DNA from: CAZHRJ01 sp964534765
GTDB lineage: Bacteria > Lindowbacteria > 2-12-FULL-62-27
NCBI GenBank assembly: GCA_964534765.1
Contig: CAZHRJ010000055.1
Location: forward strand, 1-17,658
Reading direction: 5' to 3'
Length of the DNA stretch: 17,658 nt
Positions 7,121-14,092 of this stretch are shown one piece after another. Under the pieces are notes generated by a model, which was not told the origin of the DNA, did not search any database, and saw only the letters and a list, made by a program, of their open reading frames with translations. The first letter of the stretch is position 1. Every line of letters starts with the position of its first letter. A program made the translations under genes and the position numbers.

Positions 7121-8622
7121 AGGCCCGATCGACCCTGGTCCTCAGCATCGACCAGGGGACGACCGGATCGAGGGCGTTTGTCTTTGATTCATCCGGACGA
7201 GTGGTATCCCGGGCGTACCGGGAAATCCGGCAGTACTATCCCCGGCCCGGCTGGGTGGAACATGACCCGGAGGACCTATTCAAAAGCGTCATGCAGGTCG
7301 TGACCCGTGCCGCGGGTACCGGGCAGCGAGGGCTGTGGAAACGAATCGGGGCGATCGGGATCACCAATCAGCGGGAGACGTTTGTTCTCTGGGACGCGCG
7401 AAGCGGCCGGCCGATCCACCGCGCGATTGTCTGGCAATGCCGCCGGTCCGCCGGACTGTGCGAGCGGATGAAGGAGGCCGGGCACGAGGGGATCATTCGC
7501 CGCCGAACGGGATTGGTCGTCGATCCCTATTTTTCGGGAACAAAGGTCCGCTGGCTATTGGATTACAATCCGGGTGTGCGATCGCGCGTATTGCGCGGGG
7601 AAGCCTGTTTTGGCACGATAGACTCCTGGTTGCTGTGGCGACTTACCCGCGGCATTCATGCCACGGATTACACCAATGCCTCGCGCACGATGCTATTTGA
7701 CATCCGGTCCCGGCGCTGGTCGAGCACGCTTCTGGACATTCTTGGGATTCCCTCAAAACTTCGATTGCCCGACGTCCGGCCGTCCGCGGGCGATTTTGGC
7801 CGTACGGATGTTTCCGGTATCCCGGGCGGAATTCCGATATCGGGGATATGCGGCGATCAGCAGGCGGCGCTTTTCGGGCAGGGCGCGGTCACGGCGGGAG
7901 AGATCAAAAACACGTACGGGACGGGATGTTTTCTGATGATCCACACGGGCGATCGGATCCATTCCCCCGGCAAGGGCCTTCTCGCCACAATGGCCTGCCG
8001 GTCGGACGGCGGCTGCGCCTATGCCCTGGAGGGCGCCGTATTCATCGCGGGCGCCGCCATCCAGTGGCTCCGTGACGGACTCGGAATTCTCTCATCGGCG
8101 GCGGAAAGCGAATCTCTGGCCCGGAGCGTGCCGGACAGCGGCGGCGTGACGGTGGTGCCCGCGTTTGTGGGGCTTGGCGCGCCGTACTGGAATCCATCGG
8201 CGCGCGGCGCGATTTTTGGGATCACGCGCGGCACGACCCGGGCGCATGTGGTCCGCGCCGCGCTCGATGCGATCGCGCTCCAAACCATGGACGTATTTGA
8301 AATCATGCGGGCGGCTTGCGCGCGGCATCATCCGCCGATTAGTATCCGCCGGCTGCGCGTGGACGGCGGGGCGGCGAAAAATGACCTCCTCCTGCAGATT
8401 CAGTCGGACCTCCTCGGGATTCCGGTCATTCGGCCCCGACAGACCGAGACAACCGCATGGGGCGCGGCCCGACTCGCCGGAATCGGCGCGGGACTATGGC
8501 CGGCCCGTTCGGTCCGGTCGGAAGGCGATTTTGCCGCGACGGTATTCCGGCCGAGCCTTGGTCGATCCGAATCGCGCGTGCGAATCGAGACGTGGCGGGC
8601 GCTGGTTCAGCGGCTGCTGTAG
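7117..8622 (+). CDS. glpK: Glycerol kinase
   Basis: Phosphorylates glycerol to sn-glycerol-3-phosphate using ATP. It is a 501-residue FGGY-family kinase. The opening LSIDQGTTGSRAFVFD (9-24) is the phosphate-1 motif; GITNQRETFVLWD (81-93) carries the glycerol-binding Arg86-Glu87 pair; ICGDQQAALFGQ (244-255) has the candidate catalytic base Asp247; NTYGTGCF and VDGGAAKNDLLLQ are the later nucleotide-binding motifs. Together these separate it from xylulokinase-like relatives. The start is GTG at 7117, overlapping the gltX stop in GTGA, which decides the start. glpD follows six bases after its stop. No glycerol facilitator gene (glpF) is present in the window. Confidence 0.95.
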   Translation: MKARSTLVLSIDQGTTGSRAFVFDSSGRVVSRAYREIRQYYPRPGWVEHDPEDLFKSVMQVVTRAAGTGQRGLWKRIGAIGITNQRETFVLWDARSGRPIHRAIVWQCRRSAGLCERMKEAGHEGIIRRRTGLVVDPYFSGTKVRWLLDYNPGVRSRVLRGEACFGTIDSWLLWRLTRGIHATDYTNASRTMLFDIRSRRWSSTLLDILGIPSKLRLPDVRPSAGDFGRTDVSGIPGGIPISGICGDQQAALFGQGAVTAGEIKNTYGTGCFLMIHTGDRIHSPGKGLLATMACRSDGGCAYALEGAVFIAGAAIQWLRDGLGILSSAAESESLARSVPDSGGVTVVPAFVGLGAPYWNPSARGAIFGITRGTTRAHVVRAALDAIALQTMDVFEIMRAACARHHPPISIRRLRVDGGAAKNDLLLQIQSDLLGIPVIRPRQTETTAWGAARLAGIGAGLWPARSVRSEGDFAATVFRPSLGRSESRVRIETWRALVQRLL

Positions 8623-8628
8623 GGCGCA

Positions 8629-10236
8629 GTGATCCGGGACACGAGCCGTTTACAAAATCGGGCATTTGATCTGCTGATCATCGGCGGCGGCATCGCCGGC
8701 GCCGGGGCGGCTCGAGATGCGGCGTTGCGGGGACTGCGGGTGGCGCTGATCGATCAGGGTGACTTCGGCAGCGGAACCAGCTCCCGGTCGTCCAAACTGG
8801 TTCACGGGGGACTGAGGTATCTTGAGCACGGCGCGTTTCGCCTTGTGCGGGAGGCCTGCCGGGAACGGCGGGTCCTTCTTCGCATCGCGCCGCATCTGGT
8901 GGATCCGCTGCCGCTGCTTTTCCCCTGTTATCGCGGGTCAGGCCGACCGCTCTGGCAGGTTCGGTTGGGGTTGGCCCTCTATGACGCGTTGTCCGGAGAT
9001 CTGCGAATTGAGCGGCACAGGATGATGACACCGGAACAGGTGCGTGACCTTGAGCCGGGCCTGACAGCTGACCGCCTGGAGGGAGGCGGCCATTATTACG
9101 ATTGCCGGATGAACGACGCGCGGCTGTGCCTGGAGAACGTGAAGGCGGCCGACGAAGCCGGAGCGGTGGTGGCCAATTATGTTCAGCTGGCCGGATTTGA
9201 GAAATCCTCCGGCCGGCTGGCCGGTGCGCATCTAAAGGATCTGATTTCGGGGCGAGACCTGGAAGTCCGGGCGAAGGTCATCCTCAACGTCACGGGCCCC
9301 TGGGCCGACGCCCCTCGACGGCTGGATGATCCATCCGCGCCGCCGCTGGTCCGAAAAACCCGCGGCGTCCATCTGATCACCCGCCGGCTCACCCGGGCCG
9401 CGGGAGTCGCGTTTACGGCGCGATCCGACGGCCGGCTGTTATTTTTGCTGCCGTTGGATGAAGGGCATTCCCTGATCGGCACGACGGACACGGACAGCGA
9501 AGAGGATCCGGCCATGCCGGCAGTTGAATCGACCGACGTGGAGTATCTCCTGTCCGAGGTGAACATGATCCTCCCGGGCGCGCAGCTTGAGCGATCCAAT
9601 GTCGTGGGTCACTTCGCGGGACTGCGGACGCTGATCAACGACCGGGGCGATCCGACGTCACTTTCAAGAGAATACAAAATCGTCGAAAGCGATTCGGGAC
9701 TGATTTCACTCATCGGGGGAAAATACACAACCTATCGAATCATGGCAGGCCGGCTGGTCGATCGGGTCCTGACTCGGCTGGGCCTATCGGCGCATCCAGC
9801 CCGGACGGACACGCCGCTGCCATCGGCCCCGCCGGCCGGCGTGGACGCCTGCGTTCAGGAGCTTGAACGGCTGATCGATGCGAAAGAGTTGGACCGGCGC
9901 ACGATCCACGCGTTGGTCCGCCGATACGGGACTGCGGCGCGACGAGTGATCGAATTGGCGAGTGAGGAACCGGGTGGAGGGGACGAGATGGTACCGGCAA
10001 CGGCGGTGATCTGGGCGGAGGCGCGGTACGCGATGGAATCAGAGATGGCGATTCGTCCGATGGATTTTCTCAGGCGACGCACAGGCCTGGCCCTCCGATG
10101 CACGCCGGACCCGGCGGTACTCGCACGCCTGGTCAAACTCTATGCCAACCGGTACGGCTGGGACGCCGACCGGTCGAGCGTAGAAGAGAAGCGGGCCCAG
10201 GAGTCCTGGGCCAGTCATCACACGGGTGTCAGTTAA
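8629..10236 (+). CDS. glpD: Glycerol-3-phosphate dehydrogenase, FAD-dependent, aerobic type
   Basis: Oxidises glycerol-3-phosphate to dihydroxyacetone phosphate, passing electrons to the quinone pool at the inner face of the membrane. The 535-residue length suits the GlpD/GlpA class. The N-terminal FAD-binding motif LLIIGGGIAGAGAARDAALRG is at about 15-35, followed by the family block SSRSSKLVHGGLRYLE (51-66). LLPLDEGHSLIGTTDT and LISLIGGKYTTYR are further GlpD signatures, and the C-terminal helical domain (DAKELDRRTIHALVRRYG onwards) is complete. The start is GTG at 8629. It acts directly after GlpK and lies directly after glpK. Its TAA is immediately followed by the stop of the opposing lipoprotein gene. 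Confidence 0.95.
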   Translation: MIRDTSRLQNRAFDLLIIGGGIAGAGAARDAALRGLRVALIDQGDFGSGTSSRSSKLVHGGLRYLEHGAFRLVREACRERRVLLRIAPHLVDPLPLLFPCYRGSGRPLWQVRLGLALYDALSGDLRIERHRMMTPEQVRDLEPGLTADRLEGGGHYYDCRMNDARLCLENVKAADEAGAVVANYVQLAGFEKSSGRLAGAHLKDLISGRDLEVRAKVILNVTGPWADAPRRLDDPSAPPLVRKTRGVHLITRRLTRAAGVAFTARSDGRLLFLLPLDEGHSLIGTTDTDSEEDPAMPAVESTDVEYLLSEVNMILPGAQLERSNVVGHFAGLRTLINDRGDPTSLSREYKIVESDSGLISLIGGKYTTYRIMAGRLVDRVLTRLGLSAHPARTDTPLPSAPPAGVDACVQELERLIDAKELDRRTIHALVRRYGTAARRVIELASEEPGGGDEMVPATAVIWAEARYAMESEMAIRPMDFLRRRTGLALRCTPDPAVLARLVKLYANRYGWDADRSSVEEKRAQESWASHHTGVS

Positions 10237-10512
10237 TCAGCCTTTTTTCTTTGGACCCGGCCGGGCTTTAATTTTGGACGCGAGCTGTTCCTTCAGGGTG
10301 GCGATTTCCGCCTCCATCCCGGCGACCTTGGCGTTCATCTCCGCGACCTGAGTTTCAAGCCCTGATTTTTCCGTGTTCAGGGAATTGTTCAGCTCCGTGA
10401 GCTGTGTGACCTGCTCAGTCAATCGGGTATTCTCTTCTTTCAGAGCCTTGCCACAGCCGGTCAGCATCACGGTCATCATGAGAGCTGTTCCATACACCAG
10501 CAACTTGTTCAT
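10237..10512 (-). CDS. Small lipoprotein with coiled coil
   Basis: A 91-residue protein. It has a lipoprotein signal peptide: MNKLLVYGTALMMTVMLTGC with lipobox LTGC and Cys20. After the Cys, residues about 24-80 are predicted coiled coil, with hydrophobic residues at heptad-like spacing (LTEQVTQLTELNNSL, VAEMNAKVAGMEAEIATLKEQL). The tail is basic (KIKARPGPKKKG). The overall plan is like Lpp/Braun-type or other periplasmic coiled-coil lipoproteins, where a basic C-terminus may contact peptidoglycan; this role is inference and homology to Lpp is not claimed. A strong Shine-Dalgarno, AGGAGG on the minus strand (10524-10519), sits six bases before the ATG, suggesting high expression. The gene ends flush against glpD. 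Confidence 0.85.
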   Translation of the reverse strand: MNKLLVYGTALMMTVMLTGCGKALKEENTRLTEQVTQLTELNNSLNTEKSGLETQVAEMNAKVAGMEAEIATLKEQLASKIKARPGPKKKG

Positions 10513-10549
10513 ATTCGTCCTCCTCTTTCAGCGCCTCTCACATCCTCCA

Positions 10550-10566
10550 GGTCCGGCGATCGGACC
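10550..10566. other. Short hairpin in the lipoprotein leader
   Basis: GGTCCG (10550-10555), loop GCGAT, CGGACC (10561-10566) is a perfect 6-bp stem lying about 40 bases upstream of the lipoprotein start. No T-run follows it. It may be a leader structure or chance in GC-rich DNA. Confidence 0.3.
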
Positions 10567-10608
10567 CCGGAGTACACGCCCCATCATGGGACGCGAGGGG
10601 TCGGAGGC

Positions 10609-10639
10609 GGTATAGTGTCATAGTCCGGCGGAAAATCAA
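10609..10639 (-). promoter_or_regulatory. Possible sigma-70 promoter of the lipoprotein gene
   Basis: On the minus strand, TTGATT (10639-10634) and TATACC (10614-10609) are separated by 19 bases, near the upper limit for sigma-70 promoters. A start just after would give a leader of about 90 bases. This stretch is the only gene-free part between the lipoprotein and the DUF4234-like gene. Confidence 0.3.
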
Positions 10640-10747
10640 TAGCCACTCTGCTCGAACTTCCCCGCGCCTCTGAACGCGGCCATGGATATCCAGTTGCACC
10701 CAATCCCGCTGTCTGCTTCGATACGGCAGATGGCCCCACGGACACAG

Positions 10748-11149
10748 ATGTCAATTCCCGCATCGCGGGAGAGCCATGTTCGGAATATCGCGTTCGATCT
10801 CGTGCTGACGGTTCTCACGTTCGGGGCGTTTGGTCTTTATGTGGAGCACCGGCAGATCCAGGCGATCAACGATATGATCGGCGAGCGCCGCTACCGATTT
10901 TGGCGATGGATTATACTGAGTCTGATCACCATCGGAATCTACAACCTCTACCACGAATACAGCAAATCCCTGGATATCTGCAGGGCGCTCAACAAACCGC
11001 CAACCTATGAACCTGCCCTGTCGGTCGCGGTGAGTCTGTTCACTTTCAATGTTCTTGCCGACGCCATCCAGCAGATCGACATCAACCGGTTTTACAGTGC
11101 GGATGCAGACGGAAACCCCATGAGGGTGGACGGCGGCCGCCGAAGATGA
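10748..11149 (+). CDS. DUF4234-like membrane protein
   Basis: A 133-residue protein. After RNIAFDLVLTVLTFGAFGLYVEHRQIQAINDMIG (12-45) and RRYRFWRWIILSLITIGIYNLYHEY (47-71), the pattern of two short hydrophobic segments each ending in a G-I/F-x-x-LY motif followed by a charged segment is typical of DUF4234. A third, weaker hydrophobic segment lies at about 90-105. The function of the family is unknown; it is an inner-membrane protein. I chose ATG 10748 because family similarity begins right after it; in-frame ATGs at 10682 and 10730 would add 22 or 6 residues with no family features, and no start has a convincing Shine-Dalgarno. It ends in a basic tail (GGRRR). Confidence 0.75.
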   Translation: MSIPASRESHVRNIAFDLVLTVLTFGAFGLYVEHRQIQAINDMIGERRYRFWRWIILSLITIGIYNLYHEYSKSLDICRALNKPPTYEPALSVAVSLFTFNVLADAIQQIDINRFYSADADGNPMRVDGGRRR

Positions 11150-11427
11150 TGCCGATGGGTGACCGCGGAACGCCGCACGAGTCAAAAAAATCCTGATTGG
11201 CGTGCCCAAGCTGCGCGGCCGATTTTTCGCCCCAGATGGTCCGAAACCATGCGTATCCGGACAACTGGTCCGCGCGCTCCGACCCGTGATTGGGCGGCAC
11301 AATCTCGACAATGTATTGAAATGAATATGGTTAAAAGCCAGGTCGTGAAGAGGGAATACGACGGAGTGCGAAGCGTCATTCGCAGTTCATTCGCGGCGGT
11401 TTGCAGGGCGGCAGGGAGTAACTGACC
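11150..11427. other. Gene-poor stretch, no supported gene
   Basis: Short open frames exist on both strands, including one on the minus strand beginning MTLRTPSYSLFTTWLLTIF with a hydrophobic start, but each is short, overlapping, lacks a Shine-Dalgarno and is not recognisable. The stretch may contain decayed coding sequence linked to the remnant that follows. No tRNA or clear terminator is seen. Confidence 0.5.
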
Positions 11428-11685
11428 TTAGGAGCGGTGACTTGAGCCGGATTCTATCAAGTGCCCCACATCCTGCCAAGGGATGGCATGGATCTGGTCC
11501 GCCAGTTTCATTCGGCGAGGAACCCGGCAGACCAGCCAGGCCGTCTTCGCGGATCGATATTCCGACATGAAAACCTGCAGGTGCCGGATGTCTTTTTTCG
11601 TCGGCGTGTCGGTCCATTTGACCTCCACCGGAACAAGTCTAGCGCCCCGCTCGATGATCCAGTCAACCTCCGGTCCTGCAGAGCA
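11428..11685 (-). pseudogene. C-terminal remnant of a DUF4143-type AAA ATPase
   Basis: Reading down the minus strand from a stop codon at 11688-11686, the frame gives CSAGPEVDWIIERGARLVPV, then VEVKWTDTPTKKDIRHLQVF and WLVCRVPRRMKLADQIHAIPWQ. The 'E-V-D-(W/F)-(I/V) ... VEVK' core is the nuclease-like (PD-(D/E)XK-related) region at the C-terminus of AAA ATPases with a DUF4143 domain. The ATPase part and most of DUF4143 are missing; the upstream DNA (11689-11753) is not coding for them. The fragment is about 85 codons, with no start codon except an internal GTG at 11628. It is a gene remnant, not a functional gene. The family is often found in mobile or variable genomic regions. Confidence 0.7.
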
Positions 11686-11753
11686 TTAAATTAATCCGAC
11701 CCTTATTCGCGGGTTGCAGGACGCGGGGGAGGAACGATCGTGGCCGACGAGAT

Positions 11754-13373
11754 TCAGGCTATCGCGGCGAGATTCGGCCGGTTCTCCAGAATATCCAATA
11801 GAGAGGCAAGTTTTTCCCTGGAACAATCTCCCATCAGGCAGATTTGAATCCAGTTTCGGTTCAGCAGATATTCGCTTTCGAAACTCAGGTGAAATCCTTT
11901 CTCACGCAAAACGCTCCCCAGGCGTTTCGAACTTGTTTCGCAGGGCAACGCGATGGTGATGACCGACGGCGATGCGTGCGCATCCGGCGCCACAATGTAA
12001 AATCCGGCCGCGCGAAGTCTGGATTTAGCCCATTGCGAGAGCGCTTCAACTTTCGCGAACCGCTCTTCGGGCTGAAAATGCATCACGGCTGTCTGGAGGG
12101 CGGAAAGGAGGTTGGACGAATGGGTAAAAGGAATTCCTTTGTTCGCGGCGTAGAGTCCCAAGTCCAGATATCGTGGAAGCGCATTCGGAGCCGGCAAGAT
12201 CTCATGATGATAGAAAACCATGGACAATCCTGGAAACGCCCCAAGACCTTTGCCGCTTACGCCGGTTGCCAGATGGACGCCCGACAGGTTTACCGCAACG
12301 GTTCCGATGGAACTCGCGCAATCGAGGCACAGCCGAACGCCGCGGGAAACGCACAACGATTTGAGCGTGTCCATGTCGTTGAGAACGCCGGTCGATGTCT
12401 CGGAGTGAACGGCCCACAGCCATCGGACATCCGGTTTCCGATTCAGCGCGCTCTCAATCTCTTTTTCATCAAAGACGCCGCCCCAGTCTTTGACGTGTAT
12501 CTCGAACGGAAGACCGAACCGGGACGCATGATCGGCCAACCGCTCGCCGAACTCGCCGTTGCAGAGAATCAGACCCTGCGACGGCGCGAGTGTGAGTTGG
12601 GCCGCGACGGCGTCGTTGGCCAAAGTGCCGGAACCCAGCAGAATCTCCACGCGGCCGGCGCCGACCAGATCGCACAGCCGTTTCTTCGTCCACTGGAAAT
12701 CTTCCTGAAAAGCGCCGGATCGATGCGAACGCGCGCCCCGGCCCATGGCCTGCCGCACGTCGGGCCGGATGTCCACCGGCCCCGGCAATAAATTCACGGC
12801 CTCCTTCGACAGACCCGCAAACGTTGACTGGCGATCCATTCGCGCGGCGCGACTCTGAAAAGATTGGACGGTCAAATACATCGGCTGAAACAGCGCGTCA
12901 CCCGTGCCGACCAGCGGCCCGAACGGAACAAATCCCAGGTGCTCGTAGAGCTTTTTTTGTCTGACGGTACCGGAGATGATGGCAAGGTCGTATCCATGAT
13001 GTCGGAAGAAATCAAAGATCAGCCGAGCGAGACCCGCGAACACCATGCCATGCCGGTATCGCTTATCCACGGAAAGAAGCCGGATCTCGCAGATGGAACG
13101 GCCCGGCGGCAAGTATCGGTCCAGGTCGGCAATTTTCATATCGAGGGAGAAAGGGCGTTTTGCCCGAACGGCGACCATTCCTATCAGCCGGTCCGCCTCC
13201 ATGCAAATAAGGTAGGTGTTTTCCCCGTGAAACCTGTCGATCAGGGTCTGGTTCGGATTTGTTTCATGCTGCGGAATTTCTTGCACAAAGGTCCGATAAT
13301 TGAGCTCATGGATCCGCTCAAACTCCAGCGGCGTCGATGCGACTTTAAATGTGAAGGCCTGGCTTGGATTCAT
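11754..13373 (-). CDS. GNAT acyltransferase-class V aminotransferase fusion
   Basis: A 539-residue fusion starting at ATG 13373, which overlaps the stop of the PlsY-like gene (ATGA); a longer frame from 13475 would run inside that gene. Residues about 7-172 are a GNAT domain of the autoinducer/N-acyl amino acid synthase style: IHELNYRTFVQE (21-32), LIGMVAVR (63-70), CEIRLLSVDKRYR (95-107) and KLYEHLGF (141-148). Residues about 190-535 are a class V PLP-dependent aminotransferase: LLPGPVDIRPDVRQAM, GSGT (247-250), GEFGER, ETSTGVLND, CLDCASSIG with Asp351, and GVSGKGLGAFPG with the PLP lysine at 375. Substrates are unknown. One polypeptide could form an amine and acylate it, though this is inference. 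It is the last gene of its transcription unit. Confidence 0.85.
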   Translation of the reverse strand: MNPSQAFTFKVASTPLEFERIHELNYRTFVQEIPQHETNPNQTLIDRFHGENTYLICMEADRLIGMVAVRAKRPFSLDMKIADLDRYLPPGRSICEIRLLSVDKRYRHGMVFAGLARLIFDFFRHHGYDLAIISGTVRQKKLYEHLGFVPFGPLVGTGDALFQPMYLTVQSFQSRAARMDRQSTFAGLSKEAVNLLPGPVDIRPDVRQAMGRGARSHRSGAFQEDFQWTKKRLCDLVGAGRVEILLGSGTLANDAVAAQLTLAPSQGLILCNGEFGERLADHASRFGLPFEIHVKDWGGVFDEKEIESALNRKPDVRWLWAVHSETSTGVLNDMDTLKSLCVSRGVRLCLDCASSIGTVAVNLSGVHLATGVSGKGLGAFPGLSMVFYHHEILPAPNALPRYLDLGLYAANKGIPFTHSSNLLSALQTAVMHFQPEERFAKVEALSQWAKSRLRAAGFYIVAPDAHASPSVITIALPCETSSKRLGSVLREKGFHLSFESEYLLNRNWIQICLMGDCSREKLASLLDILENRPNLAAIA

Positions 13374-13840
13374 CTCGACACCGCGTGCGGCGCCGGGGAA
13401 AGCATGGCGCGGATATTCCGCCGATGCGCGACCAGAATCAGAACGGTCAGGACCGCCGGAAGAAAAGCTCCCCATGGACCGTCAAACATGACAACGGCGC
13501 CAATCCCCGTCGCAATACCTTTTCCGCCGCGAAATTTTAATTGCAGGGGCCAGATGTGGCCGGCCACCACAGCGATCACGCACATCATCACAACCGGCGG
13601 TTCCCGGCCCACACGATAAGCCAGCCACACCGCCGCGGCGCCTTTTGCAAAATCGACGAGAAACGTGAGCGCAAATCCCCAAGCGCCCAGGATCCGGCCC
13701 GCGTTTCTGGCGCCAACGGCGCCGCTCCCCATCGACCGGAGATCCTGGCCAGTCCGAAAATGCGTGAGGTAGTATCCGGCGCACATACACCCCACGGCAT
13801 AACTGAATAAAACCACAGCACCGTCTGTCAGCATCCCCAC
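13370..13840 (-). CDS. PlsY-like membrane acyltransferase (short, variant motifs)
   Basis: PlsY moves an acyl group from acyl-phosphate to glycerol-3-phosphate. This 156-residue protein has PlsY landmarks: Gly/Tyr-rich first helix, DLRSMGSGAVGARNAGRILG (33-52), GHIWPLQLKFRGGKGIATG (94-112) and a C-terminal HRRNIRAML (139-147) matching the family's last conserved segment. It is odd in three ways: it is about 40-60 residues shorter than usual, with a gap between the FRGGKG motif and the end; the first-motif Asn (GSGN) is Ala41; and the terminal Gly-x-Glu is replaced by SPAPH. It may be a paralogue with another acceptor. The start is GTG 13840, six bases after GGAGG; ATG 13834 is possible. It is coupled to the GNAT-aminotransferase gene. 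Confidence 0.8.
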   Translation of the reverse strand: MGMLTDGAVVLFSYAVGCMCAGYYLTHFRTGQDLRSMGSGAVGARNAGRILGAWGFALTFLVDFAKGAAAVWLAYRVGREPPVVMMCVIAVVAGHIWPLQLKFRGGKGIATGIGAVVMFDGPWGAFLPAVLTVLILVAHRRNIRAMLSPAPHAVSR

Positions 13841-13935
13841 TGAAATCCTCCAGTGCTTGTTTGATCAGCCTCTGTGATGCCGTCATCTTAACGAATCCAA
13901 CCACCATCTTGCAAGCCCGGGTCCGGAAGAACGGG

Positions 13936-14085
13936 TCAAAGGAAAGAAAAATAGGGGTTATTGAGGGGCATGGTCCAGTGGATGGGAGCGACGTTTTGGG
14001 CCGAGCCGTGGCCGGTTGTAATCAGGTTGCAGGGACCATGATTGATGAGATGGTACGCTTGGCCTGGCGCGATCGAAATCCGCAC
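13936..14085 (-). pseudogene. N-terminal remnant resembling flavin reductase
   Basis: Eight bases after the pckG stop, a GTG (14085) opens a 49-codon frame: RISIAPGQAYHLINHGPCNL, then ITTGHGSAQNVAPIHWTMPL and NNPYFSFL, then TGA. The pattern 'n-h-G-P-x-x-L-(I/V)-T-T ... N-(V/I)-A-P-x-x-W-x-M-P' is the N-terminal FMN-binding start of flavin reductase-like (DIM6/NTAB) proteins, which are normally about 150-220 residues. The rest is absent, so this is a truncated or decayed gene. The sequence between it and the PlsY-like gene (13841-13935) does not continue it in any frame I read. The family assignment rests on one short block. Confidence 0.55.
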
Positions 14086-14092
14086 GAGCGTC

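Noticed and set aside
10636..10818. Minus-strand frame of 60 codons ending just upstream of the DUF4234-like gene
   Set aside because: Some stretches look protein-like (Cys and Gly residues) but there is no ribosome site, no known motif, and it overlaps the start of the DUF4234-like gene.
11082..11379. Two overlapping minus-strand frames after the DUF4234-like gene, one with a hydrophobic start
   Set aside because: Would need a frameshift to join, lacks a recognisable domain and partly overlaps a real gene; possibly decayed DNA but not supportable.
11844..12791. Plus-strand open frame of 315 codons opposite the aminotransferase
   Set aside because: No motifs and lies fully antisense to a gene with complete GNAT and aminotransferase signatures.
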